From Nisaea nitritireducens (GTDB taxonomy: Bacteria; Pseudomonadota; Alphaproteobacteria; Thalassobaculales; Thalassobaculaceae), in the NCBI RefSeq assembly GCF_014904795.1, contig NZ_JACZFS010000014.1, positions 1 through 64,000 on the forward strand: 64,000 bases of DNA, in the 5' to 3' direction. Below are positions 42,058 to 51,646 of this stretch, piece by piece (the stretch's first letter is position 1; every line of letters starts with the position of its first letter). A program made the position numbers and the translations under genes. The notes beneath the pieces are model-generated. The model was not told the origin of the DNA. It made no database searches and saw only the letters and a list, made by a program, of their open reading frames with translations.

Positions 42058-42519
42058 ATGGGGACCCAGTCACCACAGCATCAGTCACCGGCCCGGAAGC
42101 GATGGATGTCGATCCTCGCCAAAGCTTCCTTCGAGGACCTGCGTAGCCTCTGGCAGAACCTGCCGGACAAGCCCGCCTGGACCCGGGTCCGCCCGCCGGA
42201 AATCGGCATGGTCATGGTGCGCGGTCGCATGGGCGGTACCGGAAACCGGTTCAATCTCGGAGAAATGACAGTCACCCGTTGTTCTGTCGGCCTCGAAAGT
42301 GGCGACCTCGGACACGGATATGTCTCCGGCCGCAACAAGGAACATGCAGAAATTGCCGCGGTGATCGACGCCCTGATGCAGGGCGAGGAGCGCGCGGAAA
42401 CCGTCGAGCATTCGATCATCAAACCGCTGGAGCTGAGGCATCAGCAAGGCCGGGAAACGGCCAGCCGCAAAGCAGCGGCGACGAAAGTCGAATTCTTTAC
42501 CGTGGCGCGGGAGAACTGA
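42058..42519 (+). CDS. phnG: C-P lyase complex subunit PhnG
   Basis: A 153-residue core subunit of the carbon-phosphorus lyase complex (PhnGHIJ), needed for forming the 5-triphosphoribosyl-phosphonate intermediate. Conserved elements are RPPEIGMVMVRGRMGGTGNRFNLGE, TVTRCSV and LGHGYVSGRNKEHAEIAAVIDAL. The ATG at 42058 with AAGGA upstream is chosen over an ATG at 42034 with no binding site. Translation of phnH starts on the last base of its stop codon. Confidence 0.93.
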   Translation: MGTQSPQHQSPARKRWMSILAKASFEDLRSLWQNLPDKPAWTRVRPPEIGMVMVRGRMGGTGNRFNLGEMTVTRCSVGLESGDLGHGYVSGRNKEHAEIAAVIDALMQGEERAETVEHSIIKPLELRHQQGRETASRKAAATKVEFFTVAREN

Positions 42520-43136
42520 TGATGTCCGTGGAGAACACAACCCAAACTCTGACGCCGGGTTTTTCCGATCCGGTCAGTCAATCACAGCTGGTTTTCCGTT
42601 GCCTTCTCGACGCCATGGCCCGCCCGGGAAGCATCGAAACAGTCGATCTCGACATTGAGGGACCGGAAACGCTCGATCTTGCAGCGACGGCGATCGCACT
42701 CGCGCTGGTAGATTTCGAAACGCCTCTCTATCTCGCCCCTGCACTGGCGACCCCGGCAGCTGAAACCTATCTGAAATTCCATTGCGGCACACGGATCATC
42801 ACCGAAGCAAAAGACGCCGCCTTCGGCATTCTGGACGGCACGCCCGAAGATCTCAGCACCTTCAATACCGGCACGGAAGAATACCCCGAACTGGGCGCCA
42901 CCCTGATCATCCAGATCGAAACAATCCGGACAAACGGGCCGCTCACCCTGACAGGCCCAGGCATCAAGGACAGCACTGAACTCGGCCTGCCGGGCGTCCC
43001 CGCTTCGTTCTGGGACGCGCGCGCGAAGCTGCAGCGGTATTTCCCGCGCGGCATCGACCTCGTCTTTGTGTCCGGCGCCGAGATGGTCGCGTTGCCCCGC
43101 ACCACGAACGTCACCCTGCAGAGCGGAAAGGAATAG
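42519..43136 (+). CDS. phnH: C-P lyase complex subunit PhnH
   Basis: A 205-residue subunit of the C-P lyase core. GFSDPVSQSQLVFRCLLDAMARPG and the C-terminal FWDARAKLQRYFPRGIDLVFVSG, TTNVTL are typical PhnH sequences. It is co-translated with phnG (TGATG overlap) and followed four bases later by phnI. Alone it has no known catalytic residues; it stabilises the complex with PhnG, I and J. Confidence 0.93.
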   Translation: MMSVENTTQTLTPGFSDPVSQSQLVFRCLLDAMARPGSIETVDLDIEGPETLDLAATAIALALVDFETPLYLAPALATPAAETYLKFHCGTRIITEAKDAAFGILDGTPEDLSTFNTGTEEYPELGATLIIQIETIRTNGPLTLTGPGIKDSTELGLPGVPASFWDARAKLQRYFPRGIDLVFVSGAEMVALPRTTNVTLQSGKE

Positions 43137-43140
43137 GCCC

Positions 43141-44259
43141 ATGTATGTAGCTGTCAAAGGCGGCGACAAGGCCATCGAGAACTCGCTGCACTATCTCGCC
43201 GATATCCGGCGGGGCGACCGCAGGGTTCCCGAACTGTCCATCCAGCAGATCCGCGAGCAGCTCCCGCTCGCCGTCGACCGGGTGATGACCGAAGGCTCGC
43301 TCTACGATCCGGACCTCGCCGCTCTGGCCATCAAACAGGCTAATGGCGATATCCAGGAAGCGGTGTTCCTGCTCAGGGCCTACCGCACCACCCTGCCCCG
43401 GTTCGGCGCATCGCAGGCGATCGATACAGGCGCCATGCAGATCCGCCGGCGCATCTCCGCCACCTACAAGGACCTGCCGGGCGGCCAGATCCTCGGGCCG
43501 AGTTTCGATTACACGCACCGCCTGCTGGACTTCACCCTGGCCGCGAACGGCGAGACGCCGGAAGCGCCTACATCGGAAGAGCCGGTTGCAGACGGAATGC
43601 CGCGCGTGGCCGATATTCTCGACCACGAAGGCCTGATCGAACTCGACCTGCCGGATGACGAGGACGGACCGGTCCCCGACCTGACACGGGAATCCACCTC
43701 CTTCCCGGCGGACCGGGCAACCAGGCTTCAGAACCTCGCACGCGGCGATGAAGGCTTCCTGCTGGCTCTCGGTTATTCCACCCAGCGCGGCTTCGGCAAC
43801 AACCACCCCTTTGCCGGCGAGATCCGCATGGGCGAGCTTGCGGTCTCCTTCGAGCCGGAGGAACTCGGCTTCGAGATCGAGATCGGCGAAATCACCGTCA
43901 CCGAATGCCAGATGGTCAACCAGTTCAAGGGCTCGGCGAAAGTGCCCCCGCAATTCACCCGCGGCTATGGCCTGACCTTCGGCCATTGCGAACGCAAGGC
44001 GATGTCCATGGCGCTGGTCGACCGGGCTCTCAGGGCGAAGGAGTTCAGTGAAGAGATCACCGCTCCCGCTCAGGACGAGGAGTTCGTCCTCTATCACTCC
44101 GACAATGTCGAGGCTTCCGGCTTCGTACAGCACCTGAAACTGCCGCACTACGTCGACTTCCAGGGTGAGCTCGTGACCGTGCGCGAGCTGCGCAAGGAGA
44201 TCGCAGCCCGCGAGGCGGCGGAACGCACCGATGACGACGAACTGGCCGCGGCCGAGTAG
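43141..44259 (+). CDS. phnI: C-P lyase nucleosidase subunit PhnI
   Basis: A 372-residue subunit of the C-P lyase core; with PhnG, PhnH and PhnL it exchanges the adenine of ATP for phosphonate, forming the ribose 1-phosphonate 5-triphosphate. MYVAVKGGDKAIENSLHYLA is the standard start and GYSTQRGFGNNHPFAGEIRMG, FTRGYGLTFGHCERKAMSMALV are near-invariant stretches. The start is the ATG at 43141 (an upstream in-frame extension has no family support). Ten bases separate it from phnJ. Confidence 0.95.
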   Translation: MYVAVKGGDKAIENSLHYLADIRRGDRRVPELSIQQIREQLPLAVDRVMTEGSLYDPDLAALAIKQANGDIQEAVFLLRAYRTTLPRFGASQAIDTGAMQIRRRISATYKDLPGGQILGPSFDYTHRLLDFTLAANGETPEAPTSEEPVADGMPRVADILDHEGLIELDLPDDEDGPVPDLTRESTSFPADRATRLQNLARGDEGFLLALGYSTQRGFGNNHPFAGEIRMGELAVSFEPEELGFEIEIGEITVTECQMVNQFKGSAKVPPQFTRGYGLTFGHCERKAMSMALVDRALRAKEFSEEITAPAQDEEFVLYHSDNVEASGFVQHLKLPHYVDFQGELVTVRELRKEIAAREAAERTDDDELAAAE

Positions 44260-44269
44260 GACGAGATCC

Positions 44270-45217
44270 ATGAGCATGACGCAAGAAGCGCAGCCCTGGC
44301 AGGCGCCGGAGCACGACAAACCGGTCGAACAGGTTGAAGGCTATAATTTCGCCTATCTGGACGAGCAGACGAAACGGATGATCCGCCGGGCGATCCTGAA
44401 GGGCGTCGCCATTCCGGGCTATCAGGTCCCATTCGGCAGCCGGGAAATGCCCTTGCCCTATGGCTGGGGTACGGGCGGCATGCAGGTGACCGCTGCGGTG
44501 ATCGGCGAGAATGACACGCTAAAGGTCATCGACCAGGGCGCGGACGACACGACGAACGCCGTTAACATACGGCGCTTCTTCGCCAAGACCGCAGGCGTGG
44601 CGACAACGGAGAAGACGTCGGATGCCAGCCTGATCCAGACCCGGCACCGGATTCCGGAAAAACCGCTGACCGACGATCAGATCCTGATCTATCAAGTGCC
44701 GATCCCGGAGCCGCTGCGCTGGGTCGAACCGCGCGAGACAGAAACCCGGAAGATGCATGCACTCGAAGAGTATGGCGTCATGCATGTCAGCCTCTATGAG
44801 AGCATCGCCCGCTTCGGCCGCATCACGACGGCCTATAACTACCCGGTGCAGGTGAACGGCCGCTACATCATGGCGCCGAGCCCGATCCCTAAATTCGACA
44901 ATCCGAAGATGCACCAGATGGCAGCGCTCCAGCTTTTCGGCGCCGGCCGCGAGAAACGCATCTATGCGGTCCCTCCCTATACGGACGTGAAGAGCCTCGA
45001 TTTCGAGGATCACCCCTTCACCATCCAGTCCTGGGAAGAGAACTGCGCGCTCTGCGGAGCGGATGACAGCTATCTCGACGAGGTCATCACCGACGATGCC
45101 GGCGGCAAGATGTATGTCTGCTCCGACAGCGATTATTGCGCGGAACGCCGCGAGGCGGGCCATGTCGGCGATCAGGGCGAACCACAGACCCCCGCTCAGA
45201 AGGGAGCAGCCGAATGA
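44270..45217 (+). CDS. phnJ: Carbon-phosphorus lyase catalytic subunit PhnJ
   Basis: A 315-residue radical SAM enzyme that cleaves the C-P bond to methane or another hydrocarbon and cyclic ribose phosphate. The Fe-S and catalytic cysteines lie in NCALCGADDSYLDEV and MYVCSDSDYCAERR, matching the family's C-x2-C-x21-C-x5-C arrangement. FAYLDEQTKRMIRRAILKGVAIPGYQVPFG and PIPKFDNPKMHQMAALQLFGAGRE are conserved. The ATG at 44270 is used; a second ATG lies two codons later. It overlaps phnK in an ATGA. Confidence 0.96.
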   Translation: MSMTQEAQPWQAPEHDKPVEQVEGYNFAYLDEQTKRMIRRAILKGVAIPGYQVPFGSREMPLPYGWGTGGMQVTAAVIGENDTLKVIDQGADDTTNAVNIRRFFAKTAGVATTEKTSDASLIQTRHRIPEKPLTDDQILIYQVPIPEPLRWVEPRETETRKMHALEEYGVMHVSLYESIARFGRITTAYNYPVQVNGRYIMAPSPIPKFDNPKMHQMAALQLFGAGREKRIYAVPPYTDVKSLDFEDHPFTIQSWEENCALCGADDSYLDEVITDDAGGKMYVCSDSDYCAERREAGHVGDQGEPQTPAQKGAAE

Positions 45218-46002
45218 TGGCGCTGCGAGACAACGGACCTTTGCTTGAAGTCGAAGGCCTGACCCAGAAATACGGCCACCAGATCGGCTGCGAGGATGTG
45301 CATTTCTCGCTCTATCCCGGTGAAGTGCTGGGGATCGTCGGAGAATCCGGCTCCGGCAAGTCCACCTTGCTGCGTTGCGCCTCCGGGCTGATGCAGCCGA
45401 CCGCCGGGACCGTCCGCTTCGACACGCGGGTCGACGGCCTGCAGGATATCTATGCCCTCTCGGAAGCCGAGCGGCGCATGCTGATGCGCACAGACTGGGG
45501 TATCATCTTCCAGAATGCCCGGGACGGGCTGCGGATGAATGTCTCCGCAGGCGCCAATGTCGGTGAGCGCCTGATGGCGGTCGGCGAGAGGCATTACGGC
45601 AGCATCAGGGACGTTTCCTCGGAATGGCTGGAAAAGGTCGAGATGGATCTCGGCCGGATGGACGATCTGCCCCGGACCTTCTCCGGCGGCATGCAGCAGC
45701 GTCTTCAGATCGCCCGTAATCTCGTGACCAAACCGCGTCTGGTCTTCATGGATGAGCCGACAAGCGGCCTCGATGTTTCCGTTCAGGCCCGCCTGCTCGA
45801 TCTGGTGCGCGGGCTGGTGCGTCAGCTCGGCATCGCCTGCATCATCGTCACCCACGATCTCGGCGTGGTCCGGTTGCTGTCGGACAGGTTGATGGTCATG
45901 CGGCGCGGCCGGGTCGTCGAACAGGGCCTGACCGATCAGGTGCTGGACGACCCGCAGCACGCCTATACCCAGCTCCTCGTCTCCTCGATCCTGCCGGTGT
46001 GA
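45214..46002 (+). CDS. phnK: C-P lyase ATP-binding protein PhnK
   Basis: A 262-residue ABC-type ATPase bound to the PhnGHIJ core. It has Walker [14 protein letters not shown], signature TFSGGMQQRLQIARN, Walker B LVFMDEPTSGLDVSVQARLL and the switch His in VTHDLGVVRLL. The shape is of an ABC importer ATPase but PhnK works with C-P lyase rather than in transport. It overlaps phnJ by four bases and phnL by one. Confidence 0.93.
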   Translation: MMALRDNGPLLEVEGLTQKYGHQIGCEDVHFSLYPGEVLGIVGESGSGKSTLLRCASGLMQPTAGTVRFDTRVDGLQDIYALSEAERRMLMRTDWGIIFQNARDGLRMNVSAGANVGERLMAVGERHYGSIRDVSSEWLEKVEMDLGRMDDLPRTFSGGMQQRLQIARNLVTKPRLVFMDEPTSGLDVSVQARLLDLVRGLVRQLGIACIIVTHDLGVVRLLSDRLMVMRRGRVVEQGLTDQVLDDPQHAYTQLLVSSILPV

Positions 46003-46730
46003 TGACCATGACCGATAACAACCAAAACCACGGCCAAGACATGATCCGCGTCGAAAGCCTGATGAAGAGCTTCACGCTGCATAATCAGGGCGGCGTGACA
46101 CTTCCGGTTCTGGAAGACGTTTCCTTCACCGTCGCACAGGGCGAATGCGTCATCCTCGCCGGGCAGTCCGGCGCCGGAAAGTCGACCCTGCTTCGCTCCC
46201 TTTACGCCAACTACCTGCCGCAATCGGGGCAGGTGCTGATCCGGCATGACGGAGAGCTCGTCGACCTGGTGAGTGCCGCGCCCCATGTCGTGCTCGATAT
46301 TCGGGCCCGGACACTCGGTTATGTCAGTCAGTTCCTCCGCGTTATTCCGCGCGTCGGTACGATTGATCTCGTGGCTGATTCCCTGCTCGCCCGCGGCATC
46401 AACGAGGTCGCCGCCCGCGAGAAAGCAGCGACGTTGCTGAGCCGTCTGCGCATTCCGGAAAGCCTATGGTCCCTGCCGCCGGCGACCTTCTCCGGCGGAG
46501 AGCAACAGCGCGTGAACATCGCCATGACCCTCGTACAGGATTATCCCGTGCTCCTGCTCGATGAGCCGACAGCCTCCCTCGACGTGGAAAACCGTCAAAC
46601 AGTCGTGGACCTGATCAACGAAGCACGGCAAAACGGGTCCGCCATTGTTGGCATCTTCCACGATCAGGCCGTTCGCGAGGCGGTCGGCACCCGGACATAC
46701 GAACTTCAACCTGCGAGGAGCGCGGCGTGA
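46002..46730 (+). CDS. phnL: C-P lyase ATP-binding protein PhnL
   Basis: A 242-residue ABC-type ATPase partner of PhnK, taking part in nucleotide activation of phosphonate. Motifs: Walker A LAGQSGAGKSTLLRSLYANY, signature TFSGGEQQRVNIAMTL, Walker B LLLDEPTASLDVENRQTVVDL. The ATG at 46002 overlaps the phnK stop by one base; a GTG one codon earlier is also in frame. The stop overlaps phnM (GTGA). Confidence 0.93.
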   Translation: MTMTDNNQNHGQDMIRVESLMKSFTLHNQGGVTLPVLEDVSFTVAQGECVILAGQSGAGKSTLLRSLYANYLPQSGQVLIRHDGELVDLVSAAPHVVLDIRARTLGYVSQFLRVIPRVGTIDLVADSLLARGINEVAAREKAATLLSRLRIPESLWSLPPATFSGGEQQRVNIAMTLVQDYPVLLLDEPTASLDVENRQTVVDLINEARQNGSAIVGIFHDQAVREAVGTRTYELQPARSAA

Positions 46731-47884
46731 GCACGAGCGAAGCCCCCGATGCCATTCTGACCAATGCACGGATCATTCTGGCCGATGGGGAAGTGCATGG
46801 CACCGTTACTGTCCGGAATGGCAAGATCGAGGATATTTCCGAAGGACGCACAGCCGCGCCCGGCGCGGTGGACTTCGATGGCGACTACCTGATTGCCGGT
46901 CTGGTCGAGTTGCACACGGACAATCTCGAAAAGCACCTGATCCCGCGCCCAAAGGTCCACTGGCCGGTAATGTCCGCATTGCTGGCGCATGACGCACAGG
47001 TCACGGCAGCGGGTATCACGACGGTTCTTGACGCAGTTGCTGTCGGCGGCACTCTTCGGGATGACGCCCGGGACAAGATCCTGATGGAATCCGCTAATGC
47101 CATCCGCGAGGCGAGTGAGCATGACATGCTGCGGGCCAATCACTTCCTGCACATGCGCTGCGAAGTCGGTAACCCGAATGCCCTCGCCCTTTTCGAGCCG
47201 TTCAAGGAAGACTCGCTGGTCAGGCTGGTGTCCCTTATGGATCACACGCCCGGTCAGCGTCAGTTCGTCGATCTCAGCAAACTGAAGATCTACTACACCG
47301 GCAAGCACGCCATGAGCGATGCCGAGTTCGATGCCATGGTCGAGGACCGCAAGAAGAACCAGGTTCTCTATTCCGACAAGCACCGACGGACCATCGCCGC
47401 TGCCTGCCGGGAGATGGGAGTGGTCATCGCCAGCCATGACGATGCGACGGTCGATCATGTGGACGAGGCGCACGAGCTGGGCCTGACCATCAGCGAATTC
47501 CCAACGACGATGGAAGCGGCGCACCATGCCCGCAAGAAAGGCCTCGCCAACATCATGGGCGGGCCGAACGTGGTTCGCGGCGGCTCACACTCGGGCAATG
47601 TCTCGGCGGGTGAACTCGCGGAAGCGGGCGTGCTGGATGCTCTCTCATCAGACTATGTGCCTGCCAGCATGCTGCACGGCGCCTTCATGCTGCATGAAAA
47701 GCACGGTCTGCCGCTGCCAAAGGCACTGGCGACCGTCACGGCCAATCCGGCCCACATGGTCGGCCTCGACGACCGCGGGGAAATCCTTCCCGGCAAGCGG
47801 GCTGACCTGATCCGCGTGCGGCAAGCCAAGGACGGCACGCCGGTGGTCCGCAAGGTCATGCGGGCAGGAACACGCGTCACCTGA
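46727..47884 (+). CDS. phnM: Ribose 1-phosphonate 5-triphosphate pyrophosphatase PhnM
   Basis: A 385-residue amidohydrolase-superfamily enzyme which removes diphosphate from alpha-D-ribose 1-alkylphosphonate 5-triphosphate, the step before Phn[24 protein letters not shown] carries the metal His/Asp pair, and [17 protein letters not shown] the later metal ligands. [22 protein letters not shown] and [16 protein letters not shown] are typical PhnM sequences. It starts at GTG at 46727 and is the last phn gene in tight overlap; the acetyltransferase follows by 38 bp. Confidence 0.94.
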   Translation: MSTSEAPDAILTNARIILADGEVHGTVTVRNGKIEDISEGRTAAPGAVDFDGDYLIAGLVELHTDNLEKHLIPRPKVHWPVMSALLAHDAQVTAAGITTVLDAVAVGGTLRDDARDKILMESANAIREASEHDMLRANHFLHMRCEVGNPNALALFEPFKEDSLVRLVSLMDHTPGQRQFVDLSKLKIYYTGKHAMSDAEFDAMVEDRKKNQVLYSDKHRRTIAAACREMGVVIASHDDATVDHVDEAHELGLTISEFPTTMEAAHHARKKGLANIMGGPNVVRGGSHSGNVSAGELAEAGVLDALSSDYVPASMLHGAFMLHEKHGLPLPKALATVTANPAHMVGLDDRGEILPGKRADLIRVRQAKDGTPVVRKVMRAGTRVT

Positions 47885-47922
47885 CGCCCTTAGCTTCTGT
47901 AGAAAGACGGAAAGTTCAGCTC

Positions 47923-48537
47923 ATGGCACAGAAACAGCTCTCCTCCATGCCAACAGTGCACGAAACCGCCCAGGTGCGGGATTGCGAGCTCGGTGCCTGG
48001 ACTGAGGTCGGTGCCCGCACCTCCGTCATCGAAACCGAGATGGGCGACTATTCCTACGTGGTGAATGACAGCGACATCATATACGCAACGATAGGAAAAT
48101 TCTGCTCAATCGCCTCTCATACGCGCATAAATCCCGGAAATCATCCGAGCACACGCGCCTCCCAGCATCATTTTCTCTACCGTGCCGCCGCGTATGGCCT
48201 GGGAGACGATGACGAGGCGTTTTTCGACTGGCGCCGTCAGCACCATTGCACCATCGGCCACGATGTCTGGATCGGCCATGGCGCGACCGTACTTGCCGGT
48301 GTGAATGTCGGAACAGGCGCCGTCGTCGCGGCAGGCGCGGTCGTCAGCAAGGACGTTGCCCCTTATACAATCGTTGGCGGTGTTCCATCGAAAGAGATCA
48401 AGCGCCGGGTGGACGAGGAAACTGCGGAAGGTTTGCTGGAACTCGCCTGGTGGGATTGGCCGCATGAGCTGCTGAAAGAACGCATGAGCGACTTCCGCGC
48501 CCTGCCGGCAGCCGCGTTCCTGTCAAAATATCGGTAA
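47923..48537 (+). CDS. Phosphonate-cluster hexapeptide-repeat acetyltransferase
   Basis: A 204-residue left-handed beta-helix acyltransferase, of the type found beside C-P lyase genes (phosphonate metabolism hexapeptide transferase family, like CatB/xenobiotic acetyltransferases). The repeats are seen as [51 protein letters not shown]. The active-site loop [15 protein letters not shown] contains the His typical of CAT-like enzymes. It probably N-acetylates aminoalkylphosphonates or their fragments, a role in other clusters held by PhnO; this is inference. Confidence 0.82.
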   Translation: MAQKQLSSMPTVHETAQVRDCELGAWTEVGARTSVIETEMGDYSYVVNDSDIIYATIGKFCSIASHTRINPGNHPSTRASQHHFLYRAAAYGLGDDDEAFFDWRRQHHCTIGHDVWIGHGATVLAGVNVGTGAVVAAGAVVSKDVAPYTIVGGVPSKEIKRRVDEETAEGLLELAWWDWPHELLKERMSDFRALPAAAFLSKYR

Positions 48538-48548
48538 GCACCTATCGG

Positions 48549-48570
48549 AATATCGGATTTAACCGATATT
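48549..48570. terminator. Hairpin between convergent acetyltransferase and phnN genes
   Basis: AATATCGG (48549-48556) pairs with CCGATATT (48563-48570), loop ATTTAA, followed by a short T-containing tail on the plus strand. It lies 12 bases after the acetyltransferase stop and eight before that of phnN, so it may end both transcripts. The stem is AT-rich and only moderately strong. Confidence 0.6.
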
Positions 48571-48577
48571 TCTCCTA

Positions 48578-49132
48578 TTACGCGAATAACGCCGTAAAAG
48601 CAGCGACTGACTCTTCAAGCGGCCGGTCGTTGTTGAAAGTGATCACGCCCGGCCCTTCCAGCGTGAATGCCTCGGCTCGCTCCAGGCGTTTCTGGATGTC
48701 GGCCTCACTCTCCCGTCCCCGTCCCCTGAGGCGATTTTCCAGAACCTCGCGCGGTACCGTGATGTTCACCACCCGCACATCCGGATACATCTCGCGCGCC
48801 GTGCCGATCAGTGCGCGCGACACATTCACGATGACATGCCGGCCCGCCGCCAGCTCCTCTTCAATCGACTTTGGAATGCCGTAGCGCAGATCGTGGGCTT
48901 CCCAGCTCAGGCAGTAACCGCCCTCTTCCTGCTTTGCCTCGAATTCCTCGACCGATACCGGATTGTGGTCTTCGCCTCCGGCATCCGCCGGGCGCGTGAT
49001 GTCCCGGCGCACGAAATAATGGGCCGAACTTTCCGACAAAGCGGCTTTTGCACCGTCCAGTAGACTGTCCTTGCCCGCGCCGGACGGCCCGACAACGAGC
49101 CAGAGCGTGCCGGTGTTCGAATGACTGTTCAT
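48578..49132 (-). CDS. phnN: Ribose 1,5-bisphosphate phosphokinase PhnN
   Basis: A 184-residue kinase of the guanylate-kinase fold that phosphorylates ribose 1,5-bisphosphate, a product of phosphonate breakdown, to PRPP. LWLVVGPSGAGKDSLLDGAK is the P-loop and DITRPADAGGEDHNPVSVEEF the family's second conserved segment; RLRGRGRESEADIQKRL is the lid. It completes the C-P lyase route but stands alone on the minus strand, convergent to the main phn operon rather than inside it. Confidence 0.92.
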   Translation of the reverse strand: MNSHSNTGTLWLVVGPSGAGKDSLLDGAKAALSESSAHYFVRRDITRPADAGGEDHNPVSVEEFEAKQEEGGYCLSWEAHDLRYGIPKSIEEELAAGRHVIVNVSRALIGTAREMYPDVRVVNITVPREVLENRLRGRGRESEADIQKRLERAEAFTLEGPGVITFNNDRPLEESVAAFTALFA

Positions 49133-49339
49133 GCGAGGAAACTCATTTGGGGAGGGAGAGCTATTTCTATCCCTTCCGGCCCAGTGTGGCGAGGCTCATG
49201 AGCGCATTCCCCCGGGCATTTCACAGATGCTTAACATTCGGGGAGAATGTCCCCTCTGCATGATTTGGTGAAATATCCGCGCAACTCGTTCGCATTAGGC
49301 ACTTTGCACTTCCGGCCGCGCTGACTAAGTTCCGCAACC

Positions 49340-50371
49340 ATGACACAGGAACTTACCTATTTCCTCGGAGACAAGCGCCCCGAAGACGGTGCTCTCCTTG
49401 AAGTCGCGCCGGGCGTGCACTGGCTGCGCCTGCCGCTGCCCTTCTCGCTCAACCACGTCAATCTCTACCTGCTGGAAGACGATGCTGGCTGGGTGATTGT
49501 CGATTGCGGCCTGAACTCGGAAAACTGCCGTGTGGCCTGGACAAAGATCCTGAAGGACGTGATCGGGAACGATCCGGTGCAGGCCATCATCGGCACGCAC
49601 TTCCATCCGGACCATGTAGGGCTCGCCGGCTGGCTGCAAGAGCGGACCGGCGCCCCGCTCTGGATGAGCCGGACCGAATGGCTGAATGCCCGGGCCTATT
49701 ATCTCGACACGTCCGAAGATTTCGTCGACCAGATGGTCGGGTTCTACGGCAAGCTCGGCCTCGGGGACGGTGTCGGCGGCGAGATGCGCAAGATCGGCAA
49801 CGAATACCGCAAGCTGGTCTCGCCCATCCCGCCTGCTTTCAACCGCATCGGCCCGGAGACGAAATTCGACATCGGCGGCCGCACCTGGCGCCCCTATTTT
49901 GGCGCCGGTCACTCGCCGGACCATGTCTGCCTGTTCTCGGAAGCGGACAACCTGATGCTCGGCGGCGATCTGCTGCTGCCCCGGATCACCCCGATCATCG
50001 CGGTCTGGTGGACGGAGCCGGACGCCAATCCGCTGCAGGATTTTTTCACCTTCCTCGACAGCATGAAGGGCGGAAAAGACGAAATCCTCGTCCTGCCGGG
50101 GCATGACGGTCCCTATCGCGGCATCAATTTCCGGATCGACGCCCTGCGCAGCCACCATGACGAGCGGCTTCAGGAAACCATCGCCGCCTGCAACCGTCCA
50201 TCTTCAGCCGCCGAGGTAATGAAAACCCTCTTCACACGCGAGCTCGACCTGCACCAGACCCGCTTTGCCGTCGGCGAGGCGCTGGCACATCTGCATCTGC
50301 TGATCGAAGACGGACAGATCACGCGGGAGCTGGGAGAGAACGGGACGTACCGGTACGGGCGGGCGGCCTAG
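49340..50371 (+). CDS. MBL-fold metallohydrolase
   Basis: A 343-residue metallo-beta-lactamase fold hydrolase. The zinc motif is THFHPDHVGLAGWL near residue 88, with later ligands in GAGHSPDHVCLFSE, MLGGDLLLPRI and PGHDGPYRGIN. The residue set is that of a two-metal glyoxalase II-type hydrolase. It is not PhnP: that cyclic phosphodiesterase is shorter and has different surrounding motifs. The substrate is unknown. It is not clearly linked to the phn genes, being divergent from phnN with about 200 bp between. Confidence 0.8.
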   Translation: MTQELTYFLGDKRPEDGALLEVAPGVHWLRLPLPFSLNHVNLYLLEDDAGWVIVDCGLNSENCRVAWTKILKDVIGNDPVQAIIGTHFHPDHVGLAGWLQERTGAPLWMSRTEWLNARAYYLDTSEDFVDQMVGFYGKLGLGDGVGGEMRKIGNEYRKLVSPIPPAFNRIGPETKFDIGGRTWRPYFGAGHSPDHVCLFSEADNLMLGGDLLLPRITPIIAVWWTEPDANPLQDFFTFLDSMKGGKDEILVLPGHDGPYRGINFRIDALRSHHDERLQETIAACNRPSSAAEVMKTLFTRELDLHQTRFAVGEALAHLHLLIEDGQITRELGENGTYRYGRAA

Positions 50372-50637
50372 GCGTGACCTCATGAACACCCAGCCAAAGC
50401 CGGAGTGCCGCGCATTTGACGAAGGCGAGGACGTGAGCGGCGTGTTTTCAATTGGAACGTGAATCACGCCGCGGTGCCGAAGACCAATCTCTGCTTTACT
50501 TCCAGCCGCGGTGAACCCAGCCCACAGGGAGGGAAGGCCCCGGCCTCCCCAAGCGATCACTCAGCTCATTCAGAACCATGCCAGTCGATACTGGATCGTT
50601 TCCAACGGCAACAGATGTTCAGGGCGCGGGACAAGCC

Positions 50638-51531
50638 TTACAGAAGGTCCTCCGGAAATTCGGAGGCCAGATGATCAATTAGGGCACGCACGGCAGGCGG
50701 CAGGCCGCGCCGGGTTGTGAAAACGAGGTGCACAATGCCCTTCTGGCCGCGCAATTCCGGCAGGACCTGCACCAGGCCTCCGGTTTCCAGGGCGCGCAGG
50801 CAGACATGCCAGGGCAGAAGCGCGACCCCGAGGCCGGCGATCGCCGCCTCGCGGACCGCCGTCATGTCGGCACATCCGAGCCGTGCTTCCTGCCGAAGCG
50901 TCATCCCCTGGCCGTCAAGCATCTCCAGATCCCATTCGGTTTCCGCATCGGCATCATTGGTCGCCAGCCTTGGTACCGTCGCCAGATCATCCGGTCTGCG
51001 CAAACGGCCGGCCAATGCCGGACTAGCGACGAGAATGCGGGTCGAACTGCCCAGGCTGCGCATGGTCAGCTCGGCATCACTGGTCAACGCGACCCGGACA
51101 CGCAGCGCGAGGTCGATCCGCTCTCCGATCAAATCGACCCGCCGGTCGGTCGCCACCATTTGCAGCTGAACCTTTGGATATTGCTGAAGGAAACGGCTGA
51201 CCAGACTTGAGATCAGTTCGACCATGCCGGTCGGGCAGCTGAAGCGAATACGTCCCTGGGGCTCGGACCGGGCCTGCATCACAAGCGCCTCGGCCTGTTC
51301 GGCCTCCAACTGGATCGCCTTGCAACGTTCGTAGAAGGCCAAGCCTGTGTCAGTCACCCTAAATCGGCGACTGGAGCGTTCAATCAGCCGCAACCCCAAC
51401 CGCTCCTCCAACCCGGCGATGCGTCGGCTGAGTTTCGACTTGGGTTCGCGCAGCGCACGCGCCGCCGGCGCGAAGCCGCCATGGCTCACGACTTCGGCGA
51501 AATAGGCAAGATCGTTCAGGTCAGTTTTCAT
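50638..51531 (-). CDS. LysR-family transcriptional regulator
   Basis: A 297-residue LysR regulator. The N-terminal helix-turn-helix (DLAYFAEVVSHGGFAPAARAL through KLSRRIAGLEERLGLRLIERS) is at residues 5-65, and the two-lobed effector domain spans about 90-290. The start MKTDLNDL at 51531 is chosen: the ATG lies at the edge of an inverted repeat (51530-51551) and the in-frame extension to 51654 is unlike the family. It is divergent from the SDR gene, so it probably controls the SDR-reductase-hydrolase genes. Confidence 0.88.
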   Translation of the reverse strand: MKTDLNDLAYFAEVVSHGGFAPAARALREPKSKLSRRIAGLEERLGLRLIERSSRRFRVTDTGLAFYERCKAIQLEAEQAEALVMQARSEPQGRIRFSCPTGMVELISSLVSRFLQQYPKVQLQMVATDRRVDLIGERIDLALRVRVALTSDAELTMRSLGSSTRILVASPALAGRLRRPDDLATVPRLATNDADAETEWDLEMLDGQGMTLRQEARLGCADMTAVREAAIAGLGVALLPWHVCLRALETGGLVQVLPELRGQKGIVHLVFTTRRGLPPAVRALIDHLASEFPEDLL

Positions 51532-51551
51532 CGTTCCACCAATAGAACGAT
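51530..51551. promoter_or_regulatory. LysR operator candidate in LysR/SDR divergent region
   Basis: ATCGTTC (51530-51536) is a perfect inverted repeat of GAACGAT (51545-51551) with an eight-base spacer. It covers the LysR start codon (51529-51531), so binding could block both transcription and translation of the regulator while lying about 100 bp before the SDR gene. Interrupted dyads are typical LysR sites. Confidence 0.6.
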
Positions 51552-51646
51552 AGAGCCCAAAATCGACTCCTACAAGCCTCAGCGTTTCAATTTTATCTTT
51601 TTTGCAGGCGGCGAGATGGTCTCGGCCGCGAGCAACGGAGAGCATA

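Noticed and set aside
49340-50371. PhnP cyclic phosphodiesterase
   Set aside because: The MBL fold beside the phn genes made this tempting, but the protein is too long and its motifs fit a glyoxalase II-type hydrolase; it is also not in the phn operon.
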